Below, in pieces: positions 1-11,820 of a stretch of 64,000 nt of DNA. This DNA comes from Haliotis asinina (Eukaryota > Mollusca > Gastropoda > Lepetellida > Haliotidae): the NCBI RefSeq assembly GCF_037392515.1, contig NC_090281.1:56522753-56586752 (forward strand). Reading direction: 5' to 3'. A model generated the notes under the pieces. That model ran no database searches and had not been told where the DNA came from. It saw only the letters and a list, made by a program, of their open reading frames with translations. Position 1 is the stretch's first letter; the number at the start of each line of letters is the position of its first letter. Both the position numbers and the translations under genes were made by a program.

Positions 1-150
1 CTGCTTCAAAAACTATAAATATTTTTATTAGTAATAAAACCTACATACCTAGAGTTATGAAAAATGGAAATCTCATCTCCAGACTTAATGTCCGTAGTTT
101 GATTAAAAAGTAATTCTACACATGAATTATGTATTTTATTTTCTCTTCAG

Positions 151-251
151 TGGCACGCATGTGATGATAAAAGTAGAAAATGTAAAGTACAGCGGGAACA
201 ATGCAATAAGTTTGGATCTCAGCGGCTTAGAGTAACCGATGTTATCGACGA
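151..251 (+). CDS. Candidate internal exon, unidentified gene
   Basis: A strong acceptor (TTTTCTCTTCAG ending at 150) and a consensus donor (GTAAGT at 252) bound 101 bp. Frame 1 is open throughout and reads WHACDDKSRKCKVQREQC and on. Frame 2 is open except for a TAA at 233-235. Two open frames in so short a span reduce the weight of this evidence, and such site pairs are expected a few times by chance in 64 kb. No family recognised. Confidence 0.25.
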
Positions 252-1698
252 GTAAGTACCATTACATTCAGCGCAACGTCATGTCATACTCCGAACAGTG
301 CTTTATGATTAAATCATGTTCGTATGATCGCCCATATCCCAAACGCTAGACAGATAAATGGGATTTATATCCTCAAAAACATGTTAGTGGCTTTTGTTAG
401 CTGTACACTGACTGTAATAAATTCATTTCTAATCTATAGATATCCCGAGCGTCTCTCGATCACTTCTACAGTAATTCCGCATCATCACCTTTCAATACCG
501 CTTCCTCTCCGCCGTAAGACAAGGGACTACTTTCACAAATCAATACGCGTGTGAGTAGGTTGAGTGATGGAAACATTTCGTCCTATCTGTGTTGTTAGTT
601 CCCAACAATGCTGGCGATCAAAGTATCTAAAACATGGGACAGAAACTCAATTTGGTTCAGGAGGTAAAGCTCCAGCATGAATATAAACATTACGTACATC
701 AAAATAACACAGGAGAAAAGCGTTTTTCTTGTTCGTTCTATGCTTCCGAAGTCAGTGCGGAAACTTTAAAGACGGGTGTTGCAAAATACTAATACTCATT
801 TATGTATTTAAAGAGAGCAATACCTGCATTTTTCACAACATCAAATTTATTGTTAATGTGCAACTTAGGACTTCTGGACCTATTTTGATTATGAATGTTG
901 AATGATTGGGTCATATTGTGAAGTTAATCACATTTTTCAAGTATATTTCCTTTAATACATTTCTGGAATGAAAGATACTGCTGGTAATTACAAATACCCA
1001 TTGTATTTTAAGGTCTGTGTTTCACCTGGATGTCTGGTTTGTAAGTAAATGTTTTTGAATAGTGGGTGCTACCTCTAAGGCAGGGCATACTTTCCCATTT
1101 CGTGAACACCTGGTCTCACCACTAATTTAACTGTCATGTATTTTTCAGTGTCCTTTACAACACATGAAACTTGACTAAGTATTCATTTGCATTGACGGTA
1201 TATATTTTTTTAAACTACGGTCGTTATAACGAACCAAACAATTTCACTGCAAGACGGGACAATATGTTCAAACATGGATCTACAGATCTTGCAGATTTCA
1301 CTAAAAATGAAACTTTTAATGAAATACAGAAGCGTGTTAAATAACCTATTTATTAATCCGTCCTTCAAGCAGAAATTGATGTTAAATTTATCATTTACTA
1401 GTTTTAGGAATTGTTTCAAAATAAAAAAAACCCCAACATGTCAATATATGTCAAACAAATGCTGAAGGTATTCGTGATCCAGTTCCAGTGCTTCTTATTT
1501 TTGTCCTTCCCCTTCAGATCTCCTCACATTCTCCCTCTAAAGCTTCCACTCGTCCCTTGTGGACCCATTCTCTTCTAACGATCTAGTCGGGTCATGGAAT
1601 GATTTATTCCTCCCCAACTTCCTCCACTATATACTATCGCTCTTCGCTTATCTTCCTCCGACCCCTTCTCCCTCAAGTTGTTCTTCCCCTGTTTGACC
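252..1698. other. No gene or repeat recognised
   Basis: AT-rich sequence with only short chance frames. A pyrimidine-rich stretch at about 1490-1690 precedes the SINE. Confidence 0.6.
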
Positions 1699-1952
1699 CA
1701 TGAAGGTCCCGGGCTAGAAAAGGCCTTCAGCAACCCATGCTTGCCATGAAAGGTGACTATGCTTGTCGTAAGAGGCGACTAACGGGATCGTGTGGTCAGG
1801 CTCGCTGACTTGGTTGACACATGTCACCGGTTCCCAATTGCGCAGATCGATGCTCATGCTGTTGGTCACTGACTCGATTATTTACAGACCGCCGCCATAT
1901 AGCTGGAATACTGCTGAGTGCGGCGTAAAACTAAACTCACTCACTCACTCAC
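1699..1952 (+). mobile_element. SINE-like repeat, non-tRNA-headed family
   Basis: It runs from GAAGGTCCCGGGCTAGAA through CAACCCATGCTTG, AAGAGGCGACTAACGGGATC and CGCAGATCGATGCTCATG to AGTGCGGCGTAAAACTAAA and the ACTCACTCACTC tail. The same body occurs at least seven times in this window. The first AGTGCGGCGTAAAACT block closely resembles the 3' end of the tRNA-headed SINE. Confidence 0.85.
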
Positions 1953-1959
1953 CCTTCCT

Positions 1960-2330
1960 TCTTCTAGTCGTTTTAAAGCTAGCCCTTTCCCGCATCTCTG
2001 ATCTCTTTCCCTCTAGCTTCGATCCTCACATAGCCGCTGTAAACCTTGCCCTCTCCACTTCCCTACTCCATCTAACTCTTGTTTCATCTAGTCGTTTTAA
2101 AGCTAGCCCTTTCCCACATCTCTAGTCTCGTTCCCCTCCAGCTTTTTCACCTAGCCGTTTTAAACATAGCCCTTCTCCACTTCCCGTCTCCATCTAACTC
2201 TTGATTCATCTGGTTGTTTTAAAGCAAGCCGTTCCCAACATCTCGTCTCGTCCCCTCTAGCTTCTGTTTCTTAACCCAGCCAGCCGTTTTAAACCTAGCC
2301 CTTACTTCCACGTCTTGTGAAGAGGCTTTT
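1960..2330 (+). repeat. ~62-bp minisatellite, diverged
   Basis: A CTAGYCGTTTTAAA motif followed by TAGCCCTT recurs at 1964, 2029, 2089, 2151, 2210 and 2281. It directly follows the SINE tail. Confidence 0.75.
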
Positions 2331-2915
2331 AAGAAGTGGCAGCGACGTGTCATAAACACAAAGTGTCATGAGAGTGTCATCTCTTCATCTTGTGCCAGCT
2401 TCTAAATGCCAATAAAGGACATCAATTGTTGTTCATAATTAGTCCCCTCGGGTTGTGTGTCGCCTTCGACGGGTAAAGAATTCCGTATTTAAATACTTTG
2501 TTCGAAACTTTTATGGCATACATGTGGAGGAAATTTGCAAATTTCATGCATCTGTGACAAAAATGATGGCCGATGCAATTAGCTATTTTAACTTATACCA
2601 TACCTACTTGAACTTAGCACATGTTTTGACCGGTGGCACCGATGGGGCAGGATACATTCACCTTTTCGGGAACACCTGGTTCCTTTTCGGGAACATCACT
2701 ATTTCATAGTGATCCATGAACACATGCCGTGTCATCACATCGCATGGTGACAATCACTGCATTGTCTGGTCCAAACTTTACAAACTACCACGTACAGATG
2801 TAATATTGCTGGAACAATGATACACTAACCTAACAGATGTGGAAAGGGCTTCGTCGCTTCTGTACTCTAGTGAAAAAATATAGGAACGCTGCGTGAGACC
2901 AATATATATTGGTGT
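2331..2915. other. No gene recognised
   Basis: Only a local duplication (CCTTTTCGGGAACA at about 2661 and 2682) and one 84-codon chance frame. Confidence 0.55.
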
Positions 2916-2949
2916 AACACACACACACACACACACACAGACACACACA
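2916..2949. repeat. (CA)n microsatellite
   Basis: About 17 CA units with one AG interruption. Confidence 0.9.
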
Positions 2950-3034
2950 TATAATAGAAGCATGAGCCGGGGATAACAGAAATTGGTTTAGCGCAACGTT
3001 CCTACATATGTGGAATCCAAACCATGCCGTCGGC

Positions 3035-3147
3035 ATGACCATCGAACACTTTAACCACTAGGCCACCATACAATAGGGTCCATTTCCGACGTCCCTTGTC
3101 GTGATAGTGCTGGGTTTTCACTGAAAACGGCGTAAAATCAGACTCAA
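3035..3147. mobile_element. Scrambled SINE remnant
   Basis: The left side (CACTTTAACCACTAGGCCAC) is a minus-strand tRNA head. The right side (GTCGTGATAGTGCTGGGTTT, GAAAACGGCGTAAAATCAGA) is the + strand 3' part. The two halves point in opposite directions. Confidence 0.45.
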
Positions 3148-4240
3148 CCATACCTTTTGTTTGTCTGGAACGTGTATCGTAAACAAATACCGGCATTTCT
3201 CGTTCAATGAAACCTGCTTCACGAGATAGCCAGTAGACAGCTTAATTGCAAACCTTCACGGTCGAGCTCACACCTCTTCTCCGATTACTGTCACCATATT
3301 CCCATTGTCATCAGGACACATACACTCAAACAAATCCGTGTCGTCGTTAATCTGAAATTAATGGCTCCTCCTAATGGAACAATCCGGTGATTCTTCATTG
3401 ACACTTATCAATTTCAGTGGCGTAATCCTCAGCCAGTAGCAACGTGTCGATTTCATATTTGATTTAGAGAAAGAACTACCATAACATATCAATCTAGTTG
3501 TTAATTGCCTCCTGCCATCGTCGATGTCGACGTGTGGTCATCTGTCAACGTCATCCGGCGTTGAGCTATGAGTGCCATACTACTTGATGAAGAGGTAACG
3601 ATTTAAACATAACTCACAGGAAGTTTTTTCTTCGGTCAGATCAATCTAATGCATCAGTCAATTATGAGAGATACAAGACCCAAGACCGTGAAGGTCTGTG
3701 ACGAAAAGCTAACCATTTCAAATATTGAATTTAGATTTGTAAAGAAACATTTGAAAGATTTGGGTATAAGGGCATTTATCAAGTGAAGGATGATTCTTGA
3801 AAATTAGGAATGGAAAATGTTCGGTTTGGGGCTTAAATTCATACGTTTAAAAAATGGGATGTGAAAATATCGAGAATGAAACGTCATCAATCAGCGTGAA
3901 TGGATGGGAGACGTTAAACTAGGGACAATAAAACTCGTCTGTCAAACTGAAGGAAGGCAGTGGTGGTGTGGAGGGGAGATAGTGGGGGGTGGCGTTGTGC
4001 TGTACCGAGTGGGGGTGGGTGTTCAGGTGATGCATGTACTCACTGGGGAGGAGGAGAGGGGCACACGCTGGAAGAAGGGGTAAAACTGAAGTGTGGCGTT
4101 CGAGTAAAGACAGAAGTGCCCTCGAGGGTAGGGGAAGGGGGATATGCGAGAGAAGTACCCTGGTTGTACTCTGCGTTGGGTGTGATCACTGACATGGTAG
4201 AAACAGAAGAGACAAAACCCTCCCCACATTTATAAGAAAT
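3148..4240. other. No gene recognised
   Basis: The right part (3953-4140) is G-rich on the + strand (GTGGAGGGGAGATAGTGGGG), which leaves frames open on both strands; none looks coding. Confidence 0.55.
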
Positions 4241-5126
4241 CATTGAGGTTCACTGACGGGGTAGCTCATTGCTAAAGTAGCTCGTTGACTGGGTAGCTCG
4301 TTGAAAGAGTAGTACATTGACAGGATAGCTCATTGGCAGAGTGGTGCATTGACAAGGTAGTTCATTCGCAGAGTAGTGCATTGACAAGGTAGTTCATTCG
4401 CAGAGTAGTGCATTGACAGGGTATTTCATTGGCAGAGTGGTGCATTGACAAGGTAGTTCATTCGCAGAGTAGTGCATTGACAGGGTATTTCATTGGCAGA
4501 GTGGTGCATTGACAAGGTAGTTCATTCGCAGAGTAGTGCATTGACAGGGTAGCTCATTGGCAGAGTAGTACATTGACAGGGTAGCTCATTGGCAGAGTGG
4601 TGCATTGACAGGGTAGCTCATTGACAGAGTGGTGCATTGACAAGGTAGTTCATTGGCAGAGTGGTGCATTGACAGGGTAGCTCATTGGCAGAGTGGTGCA
4701 TTGACAGGGTAGCTCATTGGCAGAGTGGTGCATTGACAGGGTAGCTCATTGGCAGAGTAGTACATTGACAGGGTAGCTCATTGGCAGAGTGGTGCATTGA
4801 CAGGGTAGCTCGTTGAAAGAGTAGTACATTGACAGGGTAGCTCATTGACAGAGTGGTGCATTGACAAGGTAGTTCATTCGCAGAGTAGTACATTGACAGG
4901 ATAGTTCAGTGACAGGGTAGCTCATTGACAATGTATCTCAGTGGCAGGTTAGCGTACTGACTGGGTAACTCATTGACCTGGTAAGCCATTGGCAAGTTAG
5001 CTCGTTAACAGGGTGTGCGTTGACAGGGTAGCTCACTGACCTGGTATGCCATTGGCAAGTTAGCGCGTTAACAGGGTAGTGCGTTGACAGTGTAGCTCAT
5101 TGACCTGGTATGCCATTGACTGGGTG
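4241..5126 (+). repeat. 32-bp minisatellite built from two 16-bp halves
   Basis: The unit is CATTGACAGGGTAGCT plus CATTGGCAGAGTGGTG; the two halves resemble each other. There are about 27 units. The right end (after about 4905) is more diverged and shows longer sub-repeats with GACCTGGTATGCCATTGG. Confidence 0.9.
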
Positions 5127-5560
5127 GAAAACTACCGGTTATACAGAGAGAGGCGGTTCTGACGGTAACTCCCTGCGAGGAGAGGCCGTCGTGCGAGGGA
5201 TGAGGGGAGGGGGAGCAGAGAGCACTACATGATATCAATCAATATGGGTGGTTACAAATTGGATGTGTGAAAAACGAGCTGGGATCTTGTCAAAGCTCGG
5301 GAATTATGAGATGAAATATTACACATCACAAATAAAATCCTCGAAATAAATTGAATTCTTTATGAAGTGTTGAAAGAAGCCTTTACACGTGGCGTTGTTC
5401 CCTGGCACGATTGTTGCATGCAGCGAGTCCAACATTGGACGACCTGCTCATATAACGTAATCTCCGTTTCACGCTGAACGCGCCTCTAGTTAATGAAGGT
5501 TCAACAGTAAAAGTGAGTCAGCCTTTTTATGTGGAAGTATTATGACGCTTTCGTCTTGTG

Positions 5561-5658
5561 GCGGCGGCAGTTGGGTAGCCCTGCGGTTAAAGCGTTCGCT
5601 CGTGATGCCGAAGACCTGGGTTCGATTCACCACATGGGTATAATATATGAAGCCTTTG
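5561..5658 (+). mobile_element. tRNA-derived SINE, head only
   Basis: A-box-like TTGGGTAGCCCTGCGGTTAA and B-box GGGTTCGATTCACC, then CACATGGGTATAATATATGA. The body and tail are missing. Confidence 0.7.
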
Positions 5659-5784
5659 GAGTTAGAATCCCTTGTTCAATCAAATTTGGTTTCTAGGCTG
5701 CATGGCAACACACCCCTGCTCGTGGGTTTAACCAAAATGTCGACGTCTGAGATCTGCTTACCTTCGCCTTCTCGTCCCAGATTA

Positions 5785-5917
5785 GGGGCAATGGGTTAGC
5801 CTAGTGCTCCAAGCGTTCGCTCGTCACGCCGAGGACCCGGTTCGATTGTGAGAAGCTCAATTTTTGGAGTCCCCGCTGTGATATTGCGAAAGTGGCGTAA
5901 AATTACACTCACTCACT
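5785..5917 (+). mobile_element. tRNA-derived SINE, internally deleted
   Basis: The head (GGTTAGCCTAGTGCTCCAAG, CCCGGTTCGATTG) is joined to a shortened body (GTGATATTGCGAAAGTGGCG) and the ACACTCACTCACT tail. Confidence 0.75.
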
Positions 5918-5954
5918 TTCCACACGATATATACAGAAAGTATGTAACATTGTT

Positions 5955-6615
5955 CATACACATTGCAGAGCGTACATACAGACTGCATGGTACATACAGA
6001 TTGCACAATACATACAGAATGATTACATGGTACATACAACTTGTAGAGTACGTACAATTTTCTTGGAACATACAGACTGCACAATACATACAGAGTGACT
6101 ACATGGTAGATACAGACCGCATGGCACAACTTGCACGGTAAATACAGACGGCACGATACATACAGAATGACTACATGGTAGATACAGACCGCATGGCACA
6201 ACTTGCACGGTAAATACAGACGGCACAATACATACAGAATGACTACAGACCGCATGGCACAACTTGCGCGGTAAACACAGACGGCACGATACATACAGAA
6301 TGACTACATGGTACATGCAACTTGTAGAGTGCGTACAGATTGCATGGAACATACAGACTGCACAAAACATATAGAATGATTACATGGTACATACAAGTTG
6401 TAGAGTGCGTACAATTTTCATGGAACATACAGACTGCACAAAACATATAGAATGAGTACATGGGACATATAACTTGTAGAGTACGTACAATTTACATGGA
6501 CCATACAAACTGCACAATATATACAGAATGAGTACATGGTACATACAACTTATAGAGTACGTGCAGGTTGCATGGGACATACATTCTACATGACTACATG
6601 ACACAAACAGATTGA
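5955..6615. repeat. 76-bp minisatellite
   Basis: Units begin at 6031, 6107, 6179, 6312, 6388, 6464 and 6540 (mostly 76 bp apart; one shortened) with motifs ACATACAGACTGCACAA and AGAATGACTACATGG. Stop-free minus-strand frames across it are artefacts. Confidence 0.85.
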
Positions 6616-7764
6616 TGAATTGCACTTTACATATGTTTGGACAAAGATTTACTGCCCGCACCAAGCGCAACATTCATGAACTATTCATATTTATGAAAAT
6701 GTTTGCGTTTAGTTTTGAAAGAATACCTCTGATTTCAGCCTGTGACGACCACTGTTGAAGTGAGCGTAATAAAAGTTCGACTTTACGTGTGGATCCGGAG
6801 GGTAGTGTTACACTTTAGCTAAATGGCAACCTGCCGCATTTCACATCCGTTTCTGGCGTCCGACATGCTTCGGGCGGAAGACAAGACGGCATCTCACGGA
6901 ATATCCAGAAGACATTCTACGACTGTGAAGAACAAAAAAACCACCGAAAGGCGGAATGTTGGTCTTAAATCGATCACAGCGTCGGCGGAAACATTCGATC
7001 TGAACGGGATTCGATGTACACCGGAAACAGAGAAGGCCTGAAACCTGACCTGCGCTCTTAACAGCAGGAACTAGTTGAATGACGTCACTCCTCTACGCGG
7101 CTGTCCGTGACTCTTTGCAGTAGGGTGAACGATACAGCTTAATTTAGTTTCGATGTCCCCATGGAAAAAATAAGTGAAAACATTAACCGTCCTCCTCGTA
7201 ATGGACGGCGATGCGTGATGTTTATATTCCAATATTTTTTTGCAGCTGAATCACTTCAGATGGATGATGGCCCCGAATAACACTGCATTGAGTCCCGTAC
7301 TATTCATGAAATGTAAACACAAATATTTATAAATACAAAACCCGAACATCTGAATGGAACCAAGACCAATGCGTTTTTCAAACTGGGACAATCATAACTT
7401 GTCCTGTCATTCTCAGTTTATAATTGGAGACATAATAGTCTTATTTAAGTACCAACTTCAGATTGAAATGCACCACGATCCTTCATTCCAAAACACAAGG
7501 ACATCTATAATGCAGCCATTCTGATTGGCTGAATATCTTCATGTGTCCATTGGGTGACTGTCTTTGACTGAGCCTTTCATTGCAGTGACACAATCTAACA
7601 TACACAGTTGCGTCCCTTTGTAGTGACAGGATCCGAATTCAATCCATGGTTTTAGTCTTTCCTGGTGTGGATCATGACTGTCGATTGTGGCGTACAGAAG
7701 CTAACACACGTTTATTTTTATCATTTATCCAATATCTAACTGTTATACAGATGAAATACTGTTT
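6616..7764. other. Unassigned, apart from the weak ORF at 6823
   Basis: A good acceptor (TTTTTTTGCAG near 7244) precedes a 28-codon frame ending at TAA; not enough to call an exon. Confidence 0.5.
6823..7041 (+). CDS. Small ORF in a CpG-rich patch, unknown
   Basis: A 72-codon frame opening MATCRISHPFLASDMLRAED lies in DNA with more CpG than its neighbours. It is rich in Lys, Thr and Arg and has no recognisable motif or splice context. It could equally be an unmethylated regulatory patch. Confidence 0.12.
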   Translation: MATCRISHPFLASDMLRAEDKTASHGISRRHSTTVKNKKTTERRNVGLKSITASAETFDLNGIRCTPETEKA

Positions 7765-7775
7765 AAAGAGTTTTA

Positions 7776-7925
7776 GGGGCGGTGGAGTAGGCTAGTGGTT
7801 AAAGCGTTCACTCGTCACACCAAACACCCGGATTCGATTCCCCACATGGATACAATGTGTGCAGCCCATGATAACCCTGAAATATTGCTTAAAAGTGACG
7901 TTAACGTAAACTCACTCCCCGCATC
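7776..7925 (+). mobile_element. tRNA-derived SINE with target-site duplication
   Basis: Full-length copy: GGGGCGGTGGAGTAGGCTAG, GGATTCGATTCCCCACATGG, AAATATTGCTTAAAAGTGAC and an ACTCACT tail. AAAGAGTTTTA (7765-7775) and AAAGAGATTTA (7926-7936) flank it as an 11-bp direct repeat with one mismatch, as expected of retroposition. Confidence 0.85.
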
Positions 7926-8541
7926 AAAGAGATTTAAACGTTAATCACTTCACGTGAGTAAAATACAGCATTTCAAGGATATATGGAGCTCACAAATCAG
8001 TGCACGGAGCTTTGCAGTAAAACATTCCTCCTTATGCCAACACTCGGGGTTCGAGACATCGGTAGGCGGAAAACAAGTTTTTCACAGTATTGCGTCAATT
8101 GTCTCTGCTATCTATAGTGATGTTCTTTTCAATGTCAATATTGCACTTTCGTGACAAACAGGTCAAGAGAGAAAATGATACCCCACACAGCTATTTGTAC
8201 ATCCGGGTGTGTAGCCGAGGTATCAGCTCACGAGGTGTATTGTTGTCGCCCCATCCACGCAAATTGGGCTGTTCTTAAGGATTTAAACCCCACTGCTAAG
8301 CCCGATTCAGCATGTTTCGTAAACACCGTGGAGGTGCGTCTACCGGTCACTTGATGGAAGAGGGGAGAGGTGGATTTAGATTGAGGTACGGGTGGCTTGA
8401 AGAGGCTAGAGAGGGGTAATAAGTAGGGGTAAAAAATATATTACATTTACACTTTCGGGGTAGTGCTGGGTAGAAACGGTTTTGATGTTGCTATGGATTT
8501 AGTGGTGTTACAACAGATTGGTTATGAATTCAGTGGCCCCT

Positions 8542-8771
8542 TGAAGATCAGGATTAGAACTGATCTTCCCCAACCCATGCTTGTTGATGAAGGCGACTAA
8601 TGGGATCGGATGGTCAGACTCGCTCACTTGGTTGGAACACGTCAGTGTATCCCAACTGCCTAGATCGATGAGCATGCTGTTGATCGCTGGGTTGTCTGTT
8701 CCAGACTCGACTATTTACTGAACGCTGGAATTTTGCTTAGTGCGGCGTAAAACTAAACTCACTCACTCACT
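8542..8771 (+). mobile_element. SINE-like repeat, non-tRNA-headed family
   Basis: A diverged copy with GATCAGGATTAGAACTGATC, CAACCCATGCTTG, GGGATCGGATGGTCAG and the AGTGCGGCGTAAAACTAAAC tail plus ACTC repeats. Confidence 0.8.
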
Positions 8772-8910
8772 ATCAATTCAGTCAGTTCATTCTTGTTTTC
8801 CTTTCACTCCCTTTCCTTTTGGGGGTTTGAAATTTCAGTAGGGTCACGGGGGTTGGCTATAGGATGAGGTGCCACTCGGGATGGTGATGGTATACACGTG
8901 GGGCAGTGCA

Positions 8911-9126
8911 GATCCACACGAGAACTGATCGTTTACAACCTACACGTGCTTGTCTTGAGAGGCGACTGTCGGGATCGGATGGTCAGGCTGGCTGTTTTGT
9001 TTTCACCGTGTCGTATATGCGCACATCGATGCACCTAATGTTAACCGCTTGATTGTCTGGTCCACAGTCAGTAATCTACAGACACGTGTCATATAGCTGG
9101 AATATCACTGTGATCGGCGTCAAACA
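8911..9126 (+). mobile_element. Old, diverged copy of the non-tRNA-headed SINE family
   Basis: GAGGCGACTGTCGGGATCGG, ATTGTCTGGTCCA and ATATAGCTGGAATATCACTG match the family in order. The ACTC tail is lost, consistent with an old copy. Confidence 0.65.
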
Positions 9127-9775
9127 TCAAAGATCTTTGTCTGATCTGATTCTTGTCGGACCTAACGATCAACCGGAGGCTCCAGGAAGCACTTAATATC
9201 AACGCAGGGACGCACGAAATATGAGCTCCACCACACAACCTGTTCATAAACTTTTCATCAGATATCGGAAGTTCGTTAGACATTTTGGAAAACAATACCA
9301 ATATCGCAGATGTTTATAAGAGATACTGAAGTAAATCGGAAATATGGAAGGTCGGTTATTTAGCTGTTTTTTTTCCGCACGTGTATGTATGCACTAAATG
9401 TCAGAACTTCGAAAAAGCTATATCTGTGATACCAGTATGTAAACTTCTCATAATTCTTAAAAAAATATTTTGTTGTATTCCCTTCATCAATCGATATGTG
9501 TAAGAGACTTGCGTACTGTGACTCATATGATCATTTAAGTTGACGACTCATCCGTGAAATGCCATCTTCTGAATCGAACACCAGTCTCGCGTTCAGCTAA
9601 ATTCAGACGCTCCAATATAGAACTCCACAAGAGTGCACGTCATCTGAGGGCTGCATGTGTGCATGTCGTGGAAGATAGGGTATCAGTTTCCGCCCCAGAA
9701 AGGACACTGGTTTCATGTTGTGCATGATTTAGTTTTCAATCACACGCAAATTATGCTGGTTACATCATATTTCAG

Positions 9776-9869
9776 CATGCCAGTGACGGACATGAATCTC
9801 TGTCAGCTCCCTTCCTTGAATAAAAGTGTTTTTAAAGTTGAACGCCGCTACGCTGGCATTTTGTGTGCA
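9776..9869 (+). CDS. Candidate internal exon, unidentified gene
   Basis: An acceptor (CATATTTCAG ending 9775) and a consensus donor (GTAAGT at 9870) bound 94 bp with an open frame, MPVTDMNLCQLPSLNKSVFK and on, ending in phase 0. Its entry phase would fit the exit phase of the candidate exon at 151-251. Chance occurrence remains likely; no family recognised. Confidence 0.2.
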
Positions 9870-9910
9870 GTAAGTGTACCTACGTATGTGGCACGTTCTA
9901 AGGATTGCCA

Positions 9911-10157
9911 GTGAGTGAATGAATAAGTGAATTTAGTTTTACGCCGCACTCAGCAATATTTCAGGTATGTGGCGACGGTCTGTAAACAATCGAATCTTGA
10001 CCAAACACTCCAGTGACGACCTGTATAAGCAAAGATCTCCGCAAATGGGAACTGATGACACCAAGTCAGCGAGCCTGACCACCCGATCCCGTTAGTCGCC
10101 TCTTTCGAAAAGCATGGGTTACTGACGATCAATATTCTAACCCGGCCCTGCACGGGT
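9911..10157 (-). mobile_element. SINE-like repeat, non-tRNA-headed family
   Basis: Minus-strand copy: GTGAGTGAATG at the left is the complement of the tail, followed by TTTTACGCCGCACTCAGCAA, CCCGATCCCGTTAGTCGCCT and AAGCATGGGTTACTG. Confidence 0.8.
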
Positions 10158-10538
10158 AGATGGCCAATGACATATCTGAATTATACATGCATGTATATTA
10201 TGCCGTGAAACAGACACATACTAGTATATCAGTGAACAGTGCCCATTGGTCAGTAATGGTGTTTGTCTAAGTCGTTTAAAGTCTCGATCTTCTGGTGAAC
10301 CTGGCGTCTTTGCCTTTTACATCTTCGCTTGTCATGTTTAAAGATTGACCTACGAAAGAAAGTACACACCCTGTGCTGTGAGATTATTTGAAACCAAGAC
10401 ACAGACCTGTGCGTCTTTAAAATTCCTGTCGCCATGTTTTATTTCTGTGAATAACAATTAATTGTCTTAGCTCCCGTTAAGCTGTCCATACCTTTTTGAA
10501 AAATACTCAGGTCAAAAAATTGTTTTTATTTTTTACCA

Positions 10539-10681
10539 GACCTTCTAGTGGTTAAAGCGATCGCCCGTCACGTTGTAAACCTGGGTTCGATTCCCCACAT
10601 GGTTGCAATATGTGTAGCCCATTGCTGGTGTCCCCCGTTGCGATATTGCTGGAATATTGCTAAAAGTGGCATAAAAGTCAC
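10539..10681 (+). mobile_element. tRNA-derived SINE
   Basis: CTTCTAGTGGTTAAAGCG, GGGTTCGATTCCCCACATGG, TTGCGATATTGCTGGAATAT and GCTAAAAGTGGCATAAAAGT. The ACTC tail is absent. Confidence 0.8.
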
Positions 10682-11607
10682 TTGCTGATAGACTGCAGTG
10701 GAGGCACCAGCTCTCCACGACTTATAGAACTGGATTTCAATAAACGATCTCAGATTGAACAAATGAGACATTCAGACCTCTTCTTGAATAGACGAGGCCG
10801 TACTTTCAAAAGCTCTACACAAGACAGCCAGTTTCTTGCATTCTGTTTGGTTAAATTACTTTAAAGTGTATCATTTTTTAATAGAAATGAATTCGTTTTC
10901 TGCTCCATCAAAGTTCGTCAAGGATTTTGTCGATGAGATAGACACTTTAAAACAGCGATAAGATCTGCTTTGGTCACGTTTCAGATACTGTAACAGGGGC
11001 TTGTGAAGACCTTGCAAATATTGTCATCTTCTGGCCAATCAACCATGAAAAGAAGACATTTTCTGTGAAGTATTTAACTTCATCTTATCTTTCAGTGCCG
11101 GTGTGAACTTTGCTGTCAGAGGTTTAGCCCGCATCCGTTCAAAGAGATTATTTCTCTGAGCATTTAACATTTTCAATACGGGCTCTGCTCATTCTTGCAG
11201 CAGTATCAGTTTAGGAGGAGTATAAATACAACATTACCCACTCTTGTCAACCTTGACAATGAATGTTTTTCCGACTACGGAAGAATGAACGGGAGCGAGG
11301 AGCATTTCGGTGTTGACGAGCAGGTTTTGTGACAACTGATCATGTAAAATTTACGCAGTCTGTAGAACAGGAAAGATTGGTAGATTTCTTTCGCATTGTT
11401 TCAATATTTGCTGGGTGAAAGAGCTGTGATATCTGTGACAATGCTGCTCTTCTAAAACAATTTGGATTGTGACTTGTAGCGATTTGTGTCTATACAACCC
11501 AGCAAAACATACATTTCAACAGTTTTAAATTAGTGCCTGAATATGTGTTCGGTCAAGGTTTGGGCAAGGTTTGGGCAAGGTTTATGCCTTGCTGTCATGA
11601 TGGATTT
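10682..11607. other. No gene or repeat recognised
   Basis: AT-rich, short chance frames only. Confidence 0.6.
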
Positions 11608-11820
11608 GGGTGTGGATGGGTGTGGGTGTGGGTGGGGGGTGGGGTGGATTATGGTGTGGGTAGATGTAGGGTAATGAATGTTGGTGTGAGTAGGTGTCGG
11701 GCGATGGATGTTGGTGTGGGTGAAGGTACGGGGAGGATGTTGGTGCTGGTTGGGGATAGGATGAGCATGTCGTTGCAGGTTGGGGATAGGCCAGGATGTC
11801 GGTGCAGGTACGCGTAAAGG
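11608..11820 (+). repeat. G-rich GGTGTGGGT repeat
   Basis: A dense run of G-triplets (11608-11646) is followed by loosely repeated GATGTTGGTGTGGGT units. Confidence 0.65.

Noticed and set aside
4241..6615. CRISPR-like regularly spaced repeats
   Set aside because: Units are contiguous tandem repeats without unique spacers, in a eukaryotic genome.
5857..6673. Overlapping Cys/Tyr-rich minus-strand frames (up to 145 codons) resembling a cysteine-repeat protein
   Set aside because: They follow the 76-bp minisatellite; successive frames overlap and the Cys pattern is the repeat unit.
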